A stretch of 64,000 nt of DNA from Glaciihabitans tibetensis (GCF_003003265.1 NZ_PVTL01000006.1:1-64000), one strand, 5' to 3'. Shown: positions 16,134 to 24,250, counted from the first letter of the stretch. Notes: generated from the sequence alone by a model not told the origin. Numbers and translations: made by a program.

Positions 16134-17506
16134 GCTCGCTTGGTCGCGAGGCGCAGCTCGAGCTCGCTCATGACGAGCGCCGCGAGATCCTCCAGGTTCT
16201 TGGTCTCTTCCGGACTGATACTGCGGGGCGCAAAGTCGAGCACACACAGTGTGCCGAGGTTGTAGCCGTCGCTCGTGTGCAGGGGCACCCCGGCGTAGAA
16301 CTGGATTCCCGCCTCGGCCGCAACCAGGGGGTTCGCCATCGCCCGCACGTCGCGGGTGGCGTCCTCGACCACCCACGGCTCGTCATACAGGATCGCCGAG
16401 GCACAGAGTCCGGCGTCGCGGCCGATCTCGGTGACGTCGAGCCCGTGGTGCGACTTGAACCAGATCCGATCGGTATCAACGATGCTGACAATGGCGATGG
16501 GCACGTTGAACAGCCGGGCGGCGAGGCCGGTAATGCGATCGAACGCCCCGTCCGGCGGGGTGTCGAGAATCTCGTAACGCTCCACCGCGTTCATGCGCTG
16601 CACTTCGGTGACCGGGATGAGCGCCGGGTCGACGGCTCGGTGGCGTCCGGCGTCGGGCCGCGAAAGTTCCCGCAGCGCGTCGATCACTTCCGTGATGGGA
16701 GGCCTGTCTGCAGCGAACCTGCTGGTCATCGACGTCAGCAGTTGGCGCCAGTCGGGATCGAGTGAGTTGGGGATTTTGGGCGGGCGTTGGAGTCGGGCGA
16801 CCGCCGACTGGATGAGGGAGCCGGGGTAGGCCAATTCCCCCGTGAAGCACTCGAGGAGAACCAGCCCGAGCGAATAGATGTCGGAGGATGGCTCCACCTC
16901 TTCCGACAGCGCCTGCTCCGGGCTCAGGTACCCGGCGGTGCCCGTGGTCGCGCCCTCCATGGTGATGCGGGCAGCGTCGTTCAGGAGGGCGATGCCGAAG
17001 TCAGCGAGTTTGGCGCGCGGCCGCGCACCGTCGACGCTGTATTCGACCATAAGGATGTTGGCGGGTTTGACGTCCCGGTGAATGATGCCGTTGAGGTGGA
17101 TGTACTCGAGGGCTTCCGCGAGGTCGGTGCCCAGTTGGGCGATCTGTCGGGCAGAGAGTGTTCCGCGGGTGATCAGGTCCTGCAGGGTTGAGCCCCGCAC
17201 CAGCTCCATCACGAGGTACATCCGCGACAGCGCCGGGTCGGACCGGCGCACAACGCCCGCGTCGATCAGGGAGACCAGGCCGTGGTGATTGAGTCGCGCG
17301 AGAACGTGCAGCTCGTGTTCCTGGCGAGATAGTTCGGGCGAGATCGCTGATGGTGCGTCGAACAATTTGACAGCGACATCCCGCCCCAAAAATTCGTCGC
17401 GTGCCTTATAGACCGAGGCCATGCCGCCGCGGCCGATGAGGGAGACAATTTGATAGCGGTCGTTGAGTCGCGAGTACGTGACCTCGACCGGCGAGGATTC
17501 ACTCAC
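16115..17506 (-). CDS. Serine/threonine protein kinase fused to a GAF domain
   Basis: A 463-residue soluble kinase. It shows the glycine loop GRGGMASVYKA, the ATP lysine Lys47 (VAVKLF), the catalytic loop HRDVKPAN (Asp145), DFG (Asp169) and SPEQ near the P+1 loop. From about residue 305 to 455 there is a GAF domain (ERYEILDTPPDGAFDRITGLAA and FYAGVPLHTSDGYNLGTLCV). There is no transmembrane helix and no PASTA domain, so it differs from PknB-type kinases; the GAF is probably an intracellular sensor. The start is GTG 17506 behind AAAGGA. Substrates and the GAF ligand are unknown. Confidence 0.9.
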   Translation of the reverse strand: MSESSPVEVTYSRLNDRYQIVSLIGRGGMASVYKARDEFLGRDVAVKLFDAPSAISPELSRQEHELHVLARLNHHGLVSLIDAGVVRRSDPALSRMYLVMELVRGSTLQDLITRGTLSARQIAQLGTDLAEALEYIHLNGIIHRDVKPANILMVEYSVDGARPRAKLADFGIALLNDAARITMEGATTGTAGYLSPEQALSEEVEPSSDIYSLGLVLLECFTGELAYPGSLIQSAVARLQRPPKIPNSLDPDWRQLLTSMTSRFAADRPPITEVIDALRELSRPDAGRHRAVDPALIPVTEVQRMNAVERYEILDTPPDGAFDRITGLAARLFNVPIAIVSIVDTDRIWFKSHHGLDVTEIGRDAGLCASAILYDEPWVVEDATRDVRAMANPLVAAEAGIQFYAGVPLHTSDGYNLGTLCVLDFAPRSISPEETKNLEDLAALVMSELELRLATKRAVRSAG

Positions 17507-17573
17507 GAGGTGTCCTTTTGTCGAGCGTTGACGTGCCTCAACTATATTCGCGTCCCGGCCGGGCTGGAAGGTT

Positions 17574-18278
17574 TCACCGCCACCAACTACGCACCACACG
17601 AGCGCTGGAGGTCACCGTGATGTCGACGCGTGCCACGCTCGCCGCCCCTCCGGTGTCCATTGCTCGAAACTCGAACCAGTCGGGGCCCGTGTACCCCGGG
17701 CGCGGGGTGTACACGTAGTTTCCGTCGCTGCCCGTCACCGTGCCGTGCTGGGCACTGCAGTGACAATACGACCAGGTCAGCAGGCTGAACCTGAGCGCGT
17801 CGGCGTCGGCGTCGATCGCCCTCACCGTGACGGGCACCGAGCGATCGGTGCGGGTCGAGATCGACTGGCTGTATGCGACGGGGGGATGATTCGGCGGCAC
17901 GTACACGCTGACGTACACGGTTGCCACGACCGAGGCATTGACGCCGTCACTGGTGCGGAACACGAACACGTCGGGGCCGGAGTAGCCTGCCGCCGGTGTG
18001 TAGGTGAGGTTGGGCGCGACGCCGGACAGGGTTCCGCGGCCTGGTGTGTTGGTGGTGAAGGTGAGGGCGTCGCCGTCGGGGTCGGTGGCGGCGAGGACGA
18101 AGTCGACGGACGTGTTTTGCGCCACCGGGAGGGACTGGTCGATCGCCACCGGGGCGGTGTTGCCGCTCGGCGGTGGCACGGGGGCTTGGGTGGGGGCGGC
18201 CATTGCTGCCGTGGGCACGAGAAGCGCCAGCGAAAGGGAACCAAGGATGCCGATGGTGGCGAGAGGAGAGCGGCGCAT
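17574..18278 (-). CDS. Secreted protein with two Ig/cadherin-like domains
   Basis: A 234-residue exported protein. A signal peptide (MRRSPLATIG to AAMAA, cleavage after about residue 27) is followed by a short Pro-rich linker. Two tandem beta-sandwich repeats of about 95 residues follow. Each has NTAPVA or NHPPVA at its start, a DPDGDAL or DADADAL calcium-type motif, TYTPAAGYSGPD or VYTPRPGYTGPD, and a final F.F rim. These are Big_9/cadherin-like repeats. No sortase motif or anchor is seen, so it is probably released or wall-associated. Function is unknown. Confidence 0.8.
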   Translation of the reverse strand: MRRSPLATIGILGSLSLALLVPTAAMAAPTQAPVPPPSGNTAPVAIDQSLPVAQNTSVDFVLAATDPDGDALTFTTNTPGRGTLSGVAPNLTYTPAAGYSGPDVFVFRTSDGVNASVVATVYVSVYVPPNHPPVAYSQSISTRTDRSVPVTVRAIDADADALRFSLLTWSYCHCSAQHGTVTGSDGNYVYTPRPGYTGPDWFEFRAMDTGGAASVARVDITVTSSARVVRSWWR

Positions 18279-18384
18279 GACATTCTCTTTTCCTGATGGC
18301 CCGGGGCCAGCTGTAGGGGTAGAGAACTATAGGAACAGCGAAAATGCAAGGGCAAGGGCTTTAGGTGCATCTTTGTGTTATTAG

Positions 18385-19332
18385 TTACAGCGTGTAGTGT
18401 GCCCTCGCGAGTTCGGCAGAGACGAGTTCGGCGGAGACGTCCCACAGGTGCTGGGCCGTGGCCGGGTCCAGGGCATGCGGCAGGACACCGTGGATCCCGT
18501 CCGTGATCTGCCCCACAACGCGGGCGGGATGGCAGTCCTCGAAATACGCGGGGCCGCCGGGTTCCAGGTGGGCCCTTGTCGCAACATACACCGAAGTCGC
18601 AGCCCCTTGTGCCGTGGTCTTCGTCGGATAGCGACGCTTCATGTCCGCAAGGACCGCGGGATCCCAGTACCGCTGCAGGTTGGTCCAAATGCCGCCCGGC
18701 ATAACGGCTGCAGCCGTTATGCCGTAGGTCGCCCACCGTTTGGCTGCCTCCACGGCGAAGAGCACATTCGCCGTCTTCGACTGTCCATAGGCGAGTCCGG
18801 CGTCATAGGTGCCTCGCTGAAAGAACATGTCGTCAAAACGGATGCCGCTGGAGGCGTGACCGCTCGAGCTGACCGACACGATCCGGGCGGTGTGCGCTTC
18901 GGTGAGGGCGGGGAGGAGCTGGGTGGCGAGCGCGAAGTGTCCGAGATGGTTGACGGCCATGTGCATCTCCCATCCCGCGACGGAGCGGGTTTCCGGCGCG
19001 TGCATGATTCCCGCGTTGTTGATCAGGAAGTGGAGCGGACCGGACCAGTGCTCGGCGAAAGCACGAACGGACACGAGATCTGCGAGGTCTACTTCGGCGA
19101 CACGGATGTCGAGATTGCCGGTTGAGGCGCGAAGGTCTGCGGCTGTTCGTTCCCCGGCGGCGGTGTCCCTGACCGCGAGGGTGACGCTCGCGCCGGCGGA
19201 TGCGAGCGCTCGCGCCGTCTCGACCCCGATGCCGGAGCTTGCGCCGGTCACGATCGCGGACTTGCCGGTGAGGTCGAGGCGGTCGACCACGTCGAGTGCG
19301 GTCGAGTCCGCCCCGAAGGTGCGGGCCGCCAT
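18385..19332 (-). CDS. SDR family NAD(P)-dependent oxidoreductase
   Basis: A 315-residue classical-type short-chain dehydrogenase. It has TGASSGIG near 29-36, DLADLVSVRAF for the adenine pocket, NNAGIM, the catalytic Ser (VSVSSSGHAS) and YGQSK. It resembles retinol-dehydrogenase/WW-oxidoreductase-like members of bacteria. Its ATG overlaps the TGA of the upstream SDR gene (TGATG), so the two are coupled and probably controlled together by the TetR regulator at 20184. The substrate is unknown. Confidence 0.88.
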   Translation of the reverse strand: MAARTFGADSTALDVVDRLDLTGKSAIVTGASSGIGVETARALASAGASVTLAVRDTAAGERTAADLRASTGNLDIRVAEVDLADLVSVRAFAEHWSGPLHFLINNAGIMHAPETRSVAGWEMHMAVNHLGHFALATQLLPALTEAHTARIVSVSSSGHASSGIRFDDMFFQRGTYDAGLAYGQSKTANVLFAVEAAKRWATYGITAAAVMPGGIWTNLQRYWDPAVLADMKRRYPTKTTAQGAATSVYVATRAHLEPGGPAYFEDCHPARVVGQITDGIHGVLPHALDPATAQHLWDVSAELVSAELARAHYTL

Positions 19333-20129
19333 CAGCCGAGCCGGGTGTTGGCGATCCCGCCGTCGACGTCGAGCACCGTGCCGTGCACAAATGACGCCTC
19401 ATCCGACGCGAGATAGCGAACCGCGAAGGCGATGTCGACGGGGCGAACGGGACGCCCTGCGGCGGTGGCGGCGGTCATCACGGCGATCACATCCGCGCTG
19501 TCGGCGTTGCCCGGAGTGCTCGTTGCACCGGGTGCGACGGTGTTCACGTTGACGCCGCTCGGCCCGAACTCTGCCGCCCAGGTGCGGGTCATCTGCTCGA
19601 TGGCTGCCTTCGACCCGGTGTACATGGCACCGAACGGAACACCGACACGAGACATCCACGATCCGACATTGATGATCGCTCCGGTGCCGCGCTCGGCCAT
19701 GGCGGGGGCAAGTTCGGCGACGAGCACGTGGGGTGCACGCACATTGGTGGCCAGCACCGCGTCGAGGTCGGCGTCGGACAGGCCAGCCGTCGGCGGCGCA
19801 GGATAGATGCCGGCGTTGTTGACGAGAATGTCGACGTGGCCACCGAGCACCTGCGTTGCCGTGCGAGCGAATGTGCGGAGATCGTTGTACGTGCCGGCCA
19901 GATCGGCGACCACGACGTGAGCAGCGCCTCCTGCGGCGACAATTGCGTCTGCGACCGCCTGGGCGCGGCCTTCATCACGGCCGCTGACAACGACGGTGGC
20001 TCCGGATGCTGCAAGCACTCGAGCGATGGCCTCGCCGATGCCACTGCTGGCGCCCGTAACGATGGCGGTGCGGCCGGCAAGGCGGGAATCGATGGGAAGG
20101 GAATGGAGGACTTCTTCATTGGACTTCAT
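19332..20129 (-). CDS. SDR family oxidoreductase
   Basis: A 265-residue short-chain dehydrogenase with TGASSGIG, DLAGTYND, NNAGIY, the active-site Ser (NVGSWMS), YTGSK and the C-terminal GTVLDVDGGIA typical of FabG-like classical SDRs. It is the first gene of a two-gene unit. A 16-bp palindrome, TGGACT-TCAT-AGTCCA, overlaps its start codon. The second copy of the operator lies towards the divergent TetR gene. It is therefore very probably repressed by that TetR protein. Substrate unknown. Confidence 0.88.
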   Translation of the reverse strand: MKSNEEVLHSLPIDSRLAGRTAIVTGASSGIGEAIARVLAASGATVVVSGRDEGRAQAVADAIVAAGGAAHVVVADLAGTYNDLRTFARTATQVLGGHVDILVNNAGIYPAPPTAGLSDADLDAVLATNVRAPHVLVAELAPAMAERGTGAIINVGSWMSRVGVPFGAMYTGSKAAIEQMTRTWAAEFGPSGVNVNTVAPGATSTPGNADSADVIAVMTAATAAGRPVRPVDIAFAVRYLASDEASFVHGTVLDVDGGIANTRLG

Positions 20130-20135
20130 AGTCCA
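20120..20135. promoter_or_regulatory. TetR operator, site 1
   Basis: TGGACT-TCAT-AGTCCA is a perfect 6-4-6 palindrome overlapping the start codon of the SDR gene (19332-20129). It matches site 2 at ten arm positions of twelve and lies exactly 30 bp from it. Confidence 0.7.
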
Positions 20136-20149
20136 TTCCTAACATGAAC

Positions 20150-20165
20150 TGGACCTCGTGGTCCA
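20150..20165. promoter_or_regulatory. TetR operator, site 2
   Basis: TGGACC-TCGT-GGTCCA is a second 6-4-6 palindrome. It covers the expected -35 region of the divergent tetR gene, whose -10-like TAGAGT is at 20172-20177. Confidence 0.7.
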
Positions 20166-20183
20166 ATGAGTTAGAGTGAATTT

Positions 20184-20795
20184 ATGGAAACGGCGAAGAT
20201 CACTGAGCGGGGTCGCCTGACCCGCCAGCGGATCATCGAGGCCACGGGCGAGCAGATCCTCGCCTCGGGAATCGGCGGCACCACGCTCGACACCGTGCGA
20301 GCCGCAACGCTGACGAGCAAGAGCCAGCTGTTCCACTACTTTCCCGGCGGCAAGGCGGAGCTGGTGCGTGAGGTCGCCGACTGGGAGGGACGCCAGCTGC
20401 TGGAAGCGCAGGAGCCCGAGATCCACGACCTCGGGTCGTGGGAGTCCTGGGAGCGGTGGCGCGCCATGCTCGTGGACTATTACATCGGCCGCGGTCGCTG
20501 GGCCTGCCCGATCGGATCGCTCGCGACGCAGGCTTCCATGACCGACCCCGATCTTGCGAGCAGCATCGCGGAGGGCATGCGCGCCTGGCGGGGACTACTG
20601 GCCGACGGCGTGCGGCGAATGCAGCGCACCGGGACAGTCGACGGGTCGGCCGACTCGGAGAGGATCGCAACCGTCATCCTTGCCGCGATCCAGGGCGGCC
20701 TCGTACTCAGCCAGCCTGAGCGGTCCGCATGGCCACTTGAGGCCGCGTTGGATTCAGCCCTCGCGCCGCTTCATGGAGTTGCGACCACGGCGTAG
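20184..20795 (+). CDS. TetR/AcrR family transcriptional repressor
   Basis: A 203-residue regulator. The N-terminal helix-turn-helix is visible as TRQRIIEATGEQILASGIGGTTLDTVRAATLTSKSQLFHYFPGGKAELV. The C-terminal ligand domain (YIGRGRWACPIGSLATQ) resembles LmrA/YxaF-like TetR proteins. It is divergent from the SDR pair with two palindromic operators between. A -10-like TAGAGT ends six bases before the ATG and there is no Shine-Dalgarno sequence, so the mRNA is likely leaderless. It probably represses both itself and the SDR genes. Confidence 0.9.
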   Translation: METAKITERGRLTRQRIIEATGEQILASGIGGTTLDTVRAATLTSKSQLFHYFPGGKAELVREVADWEGRQLLEAQEPEIHDLGSWESWERWRAMLVDYYIGRGRWACPIGSLATQASMTDPDLASSIAEGMRAWRGLLADGVRRMQRTGTVDGSADSERIATVILAAIQGGLVLSQPERSAWPLEAALDSALAPLHGVATTA

Positions 20796-20882
20796 CGCCC
20801 TGGAACTCCACCGATCGCGAGACGGCTGGGGTGCTCCCGTCGACGGATCCGTTGCAGAAAACGGTTAGGTATTGTCGTGCGA

Positions 20883-21251
20883 CTATCGCGCGTGGACGCT
20901 GAAACCGAGAATTGCAGCGGCGAGCGGTAGTGCCGTCAGGACGATCGCGGGTATAGGTGATTCTTTTCGGCGGAGGTGGACGGCGACGGCTCCGGCCATG
21001 ATGATTGCCAGGGCGACCCCGGCGATCGGACTGAGAATCGGCGCGATTCCGGTCGACACGGGGAGGATGAGCCCGATCGCGCCCACTACTTCTGCGAGTG
21101 CGATCAGCTTGACCGTGCTGCTGGAGTAGTCCTCGACCCACCCCATTCCAGCTTCTTTGAGCGCAGGTATCGGGCGGATCAGTTTCACCGTGCCGGCGCC
21201 GAAAAAGGCAAGTGCGGTGACGCTCGCAACGATCCAAAATGCAATATCCAT
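20883..21251 (-). CDS. DoxX family membrane protein
   Basis: A 122-residue four-helix membrane protein. The start is the ATG at 21251 (MDIAFWIVASVTALAFFGAG). The longer frame to 21557 is a shadow with no membrane or family signal. The pattern AGTVKLIRPIPALKEAGMGWVEDYSS, then LIALAEVVGAIGLILP, is typical of DoxX-like proteins. It follows the MDR oxidoreductase gene on the same strand and may be expressed with it. Its role is unknown; family members occur with redox enzymes. Confidence 0.82.
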   Translation of the reverse strand: MDIAFWIVASVTALAFFGAGTVKLIRPIPALKEAGMGWVEDYSSSTVKLIALAEVVGAIGLILPVSTGIAPILSPIAGVALAIIMAGAVAVHLRRKESPIPAIVLTALPLAAAILGFSVHAR

Positions 21252-21417
21252 GGGAAATTTCTCCAGGTGAGGCGGGTCCGTTTGGATCCGGTTGTTTGTT
21301 CGACGAGTGGTAGCGGGGTGCGAGGCGATTGCCAGAAATAGTCCGCGGCGAGTTTCGACCGAGCGCGCCGGCCGATGCGCGAGGGTCATCAGATTTGGTG
21401 GCGCAATTCGCAACGAA

Positions 21418-22350
21418 TTAGTCGGTGATGATGACGAGTTTCCCGCCACTGGAAGTGGGGGCGTTTTCAAGATCGATGAGAGCCGGAATGGCGTTGGCAA
21501 GGGTGACGGTGCGGGAGATGCGGGTAGAGATCTCCCCTCGTCCAGCGGCATCGGCAATGTGTTGAAGGTCGTTGCTGTCAGGCCGGCCCATGAAGGCGGT
21601 GTAGGAGCCGGGCAAGATGCTGCGCGCGAACTTTGCTACAGAAGGGACGATGTCGATGATTCGCCCGCCGGGCTTGAGCATCCGTCTTGCGGTGGCGAAA
21701 GGCAGAGTTCCGGCCGTGTCGAAGACGACATCGAACCGACCGGTCAGGGGTGCGGGGTCGAGATCGAAGGCGACGACGGTATCGACGCCAAGCTGGTGAG
21801 CGTCTGCTTCTGACCCCGACCGGCAGCTGCCGGTCACGGATGCGCCTGCCCCGGTTGCGACCTGCACGGCTACTCGGCCGACGCCACCCAGACAACCATT
21901 GATGAATATGTCTTGCCCCGCCTGTAGTTTGCCGGCCTTGGTTACAGCCTGGTATGCGGTGAGCCCGACGATGGGCAGGGTGGCGGCCTGGGCGAAGGTA
22001 AGGGCGTCGGGCTTGTGAGCGACGGACTTTTCTTCTGCGATCACGAACTCTGCGAACGCTCCTGCGTGTTGCAGGCGGGCCGCCCCTAACACTTGATCAC
22101 CAACCCGGAGACGGGTCACACCGTTACCGACCCTTTCGATGACCCCGGCAAAGTCGTGGCCGACACCGCGAGGGAAGTTTCTTCCGGTCATGGCCCGCAT
22201 CTCGCCGTTGCGGATCTTCCAATCCATTGCGTTCGCGGCGGCTGCACGCACTCGCACCAGCACCTGACCTCGGCCCGGTTTTGGGGTATCTACGTCTCTA
22301 AGGGCAAGAACGTCCGGTCCGCCGTAGCGGTGGTATTGCAGGCGCTTCAT
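21418..22350 (-). CDS. NADP-dependent oxidoreductase (zinc-free MDR, quinone-oxidoreductase type)
   Basis: A 310-residue medium-chain dehydrogenase/reductase. The GroES-like N-terminus reads YGGPDVLALRDVDTPKPGRGQVLVRVRAAAANAMDWKIRNG. The nucleotide fold shows the variant GCLGGVGRVAVQVA in place of the usual GxGGVG. The zinc-binding cysteines of alcohol dehydrogenases are missing, as in quinone oxidoreductases. It lies downstream of the SnoaL-like gene with a 73-bp gap containing no terminator. The substrate is unknown. Confidence 0.87.
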   Translation of the reverse strand: MKRLQYHRYGGPDVLALRDVDTPKPGRGQVLVRVRAAAANAMDWKIRNGEMRAMTGRNFPRGVGHDFAGVIERVGNGVTRLRVGDQVLGAARLQHAGAFAEFVIAEEKSVAHKPDALTFAQAATLPIVGLTAYQAVTKAGKLQAGQDIFINGCLGGVGRVAVQVATGAGASVTGSCRSGSEADAHQLGVDTVVAFDLDPAPLTGRFDVVFDTAGTLPFATARRMLKPGGRIIDIVPSVAKFARSILPGSYTAFMGRPDSNDLQHIADAAGRGEISTRISRTVTLANAIPALIDLENAPTSSGGKLVIITD

Positions 22351-22423
22351 CGTGTTCTCCCCGTAGCGCTCAGCCCGCGACGCGCAAAGGCGCGGATGGT
22401 CCAGGATGCTGTCGCCTGCTTCA

Positions 22424-22834
22424 TCAGTGCAGGTCGGCGGCAGCGGCTGGGATGGGCGAAATGATCCGGCTCGCGATTAGCCAGCGACCCTCATGCAGGG
22501 AAACTGTGTCGTCGTACACCACAGCGTGCAGGGCGCCATCGTGCATGATCATCAGTCCCTTGGATCGTACGGACGCCGTCGACTCTCCGGTCTCTGTGAT
22601 GGTGATGTTGGTCACAAAATGCGACAGGGGCGCGTGCCCGGCAGCGAGCATCTGCGCCGCGGCGGCCCTCATGGCTTCGATGCCCTGGAAGGCGCCCATC
22701 CCCGAGCGGGTCATGTCATACGTGGCCTCCGGGGTGAACACCTCCCCGAGCTGGTCCAACTCATTCTCATCGACCACGAACGCATGACGGGCGAGAGTTT
22801 CAGTGATCTGCTGACGATCGACGACGGAAAGCAT
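22424..22834 (-). CDS. SnoaL-like/NTF2-fold protein
   Basis: A 136-residue cone-shaped NTF2-fold protein of the SnoaL_4 type. It starts with DRQQITETLARHAFVVDENELDQLGEVFTPEATYDMTR and ends with EGRWLIASRIISPI. Such proteins act as small hydrolases, isomerases or binding proteins. A strong AAGGAGGAACC precedes the ATG. The symmetric operator GGTACT-C-AGTACC lies about 16 bp upstream of its start, between it and the divergent TetR gene, so it is probably repressed by that regulator. Confidence 0.85.
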   Translation of the reverse strand: MLSVVDRQQITETLARHAFVVDENELDQLGEVFTPEATYDMTRSGMGAFQGIEAMRAAAAQMLAAGHAPLSHFVTNITITETGESTASVRSKGLMIMHDGALHAVVYDDTVSLHEGRWLIASRIISPIPAAAADLH

Positions 22835-22849
22835 GGTTCCTCCTTGTTT

Positions 22850-22862
22850 GGTACTCAGTACC
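22850..22862. promoter_or_regulatory. TetR operator upstream of the SnoaL-like gene
   Basis: GGTACT-C-AGTACC is a perfect 6-1-6 palindrome in the divergent gap between the SnoaL-like and TetR genes. A partial half-site (ACCAAGTAC) follows at 22869-22877. The binding protein is inferred from position. Confidence 0.65.
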
Positions 22863-22881
22863 GTAGCATACCAAGTACGCT

Positions 22882-22911
22882 TTGGAACGATGGTCGGTCG
22901 CGCTGTATAGT
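22882..22911 (+). promoter_or_regulatory. Promoter of the second TetR gene (leaderless)
   Basis: A -35-like TTGGAA (22882-22887) and a -10 TATAGT (22906-22911) are separated by 18 bp. The -10 ends six bases before the ATG at 22918, so transcription should start at or next to the start codon. Confidence 0.6.
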
Positions 22912-22917
22912 GGAGTT

Positions 22918-23550
22918 ATGTCCGAGCGCCCCTCTGAGGTGAAAAAATCCTCGCTGTCTTTGGTCGAACGGAAACAGCGCGCAGCGCGCAGCCGGATCAT
23001 CGACGCTGCGGACGCCCTATTCGCGGAGCGAGGCTTCGATAACGTCTCCGTCACGGACATCGCAGAGCGTGCCGAGGTGGGACGCACCACGTTCTTTCGG
23101 CATTTCGGAGACAAGACTGAGGTCGTCTTCGCTAAAGAACAGGCCATGTTCGACACAATCACTGACGCAACAGCCGTGGTGTGGACTCCCACACAGTCGG
23201 CGGGCTCCCTCGCAGGCGCTTTGAGCTCTCTCGAGCCTCTCGTGGTCCGATTGTGCACGCAGGCGACTTCTGACCTCGCTGCCTACGAGCGGCGCGCGCG
23301 GCTCCTCGATGCACACGAAGAACTTCGCGCTCGCGACGCTCTGAAGAATCAGTACCTTTCGGACGAACTCGCGAAGGTGCTCCTCAAGCACGACGTTGCC
23401 CCCGCCATCGCTACCATGGCCGCGCAGCTTGCATTGGCCTGCTACTCCAGCGGGCGCATCCTGGCCACTGCCCCGAGCGACCTCGTAACTGCGACACGCG
23501 CCGCCTTCCGGAGCACCCTTGCGATGAATTCAGCGCCCGCCGAAGTGTAA
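22918..23550 (+). CDS. TetR family transcriptional regulator
   Basis: A 210-residue TetR protein. The DNA-binding domain reads SRIIDAADALFAERGFDNVSVTDIAERAEVGRTTFFRHFGDKTEVVFAKE. The C-terminal domain is helical and unassigned. ATG 22918 is used. The TTG at 22882 would lie in the promoter. There is no Shine-Dalgarno sequence and the -10 hexamer ends six bases upstream, which suggests a leaderless mRNA. It is divergent from the SnoaL-like gene and probably represses it, and perhaps the following MDR and DoxX genes, through the GGTACT operator. Confidence 0.9.
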   Translation: MSERPSEVKKSSLSLVERKQRAARSRIIDAADALFAERGFDNVSVTDIAERAEVGRTTFFRHFGDKTEVVFAKEQAMFDTITDATAVVWTPTQSAGSLAGALSSLEPLVVRLCTQATSDLAAYERRARLLDAHEELRARDALKNQYLSDELAKVLLKHDVAPAIATMAAQLALACYSSGRILATAPSDLVTATRAAFRSTLAMNSAPAEV

Positions 23551-23593
23551 ATCCCATACGCCAGAAGCCCTCAAGTGAGTTGCTCACGAGGGC

Positions 23594-23636
23594 AAAGAAA
23601 AAGTCCCACCCCCATGTAGAAGCTAGGGAGTGGGAC
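23594..23636 (-). terminator. Terminator of the tRNA operon
   Basis: On the minus strand GTCCCAC (23636-23630) pairs with GTGGGAC (23609-23603), followed by TTTTTCTTT. This is a strong intrinsic terminator just after tRNA-Phe. Confidence 0.8.
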
Positions 23637-23638
23637 AG

Positions 23639-23711
23639 TGGCCCCGACCGGCGTCGATCCGGTGACCTTTCGATTTTCAGTCGAACGCTCTACCAACTGA
23701 GCTACAGGGCC
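23639..23711 (-). tRNA. tRNA-Phe (GAA)
   Basis: A 73-nt cloverleaf on the minus strand starting GGCCCTGTAGCTC. The acceptor stem GGCCCTG/CGGGGCC has one G-U pair, and the anticodon loop CTGAAAA gives GAA. The T-arm contains GGATCGACGCC, a rarer form of the GTTCGA loop. CCA is not encoded. It is the last of three tRNA genes in the unit. Confidence 0.93.
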
Positions 23712-23806
23712 GTTGAGGACGGGTCCTCATCAGCAACTCATGACTTGCGCCACTCTGTTCCTGATAGACAGAAAGCCCCTCCTTTCGAAGAGGCTTTACT
23801 GTTTTG
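23712..23806 (-). other. tRNA spacer with two hairpins
   Basis: The 95-bp spacer between tRNA-Asp and tRNA-Phe contains a perfect 7-bp stem (TGAGGAC, 23714-23720, with GTCCTCA, 23723-23729). It also contains a near-perfect stem around AAAGCCCCTC/GAGGCTTT (about 23771-23798). These are likely processing or attenuation structures. Confidence 0.5.
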
Positions 23807-23880
23807 CGACCCTGACCGGACTTGAACCGGCGACCTCCGCCGTGACAGGGCGGCGCGCTAACCAACTGCGCTACAGGGCC
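23807..23880 (-). tRNA. tRNA-Asp (GTC)
   Basis: A 74-nt cloverleaf on the minus strand starting GGCCCTGTAGCGC. The anticodon stem CCGCC/GGCGG encloses loop CTGTCAC, giving GTC. The T-loop GGTTCAAGTCC is regular. The discriminator is G, as expected for tRNA-Asp. CCA is not encoded. Confidence 0.95.
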
Positions 23881-23905
23881 AAGCTATTTAGTTCTGATGT
23901 GTTTG

Positions 23906-23978
23906 TGACCCCAACGGGATTCGAACCCGTGTTAACGCCGTGAAAGGGCGCCGTCCTAGGCCACTAAACGATGGGGCC
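23906..23978 (-). tRNA. tRNA-Glu (TTC)
   Basis: A 73-nt cloverleaf on the minus strand starting GGCCCCATCG. The anticodon loop CTTTCAC gives TTC. The T-arm contains GGGTTCGAATCCC. CCA is not encoded. It is the first gene of the Glu-Asp-Phe unit. Confidence 0.95.
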
Positions 23979-24011
23979 ATGAAGTTCAGAACTCCGTAGC
24001 AACCGTCCGTA

Positions 24012-24040
24012 AGCATACGTGTCCTTATTCGGAGACACAA
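24012..24040 (-). promoter_or_regulatory. Promoter of the tRNA-Glu/Asp/Phe operon
   Basis: On the minus strand -35 TTGTGT (24040-24035) and -10 TATGCT (24017-24012) are separated by exactly 17 bp. They lie about 34 bp before tRNA-Glu. Confidence 0.7.
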
Positions 24041-24250
24041 ATCGAGAAGCCAGATCCGCGAATATTCAATGAACTGATGCGAATCCCGGGCGTGGCGCGG
24101 ACCTCTCCGGGAAGTTCTCCGGCCTATGGTTGGCGAGCAATACTCGCGCAGTGGGGTTTCCTAGGGTCCCTTGTTACTGTGGACAGAGTTACCAGTGTGA
24201 CTGGCGTGCCTATCGTTGCGCCGAGCACATCTAGTTCGGGGATTTGGTTT

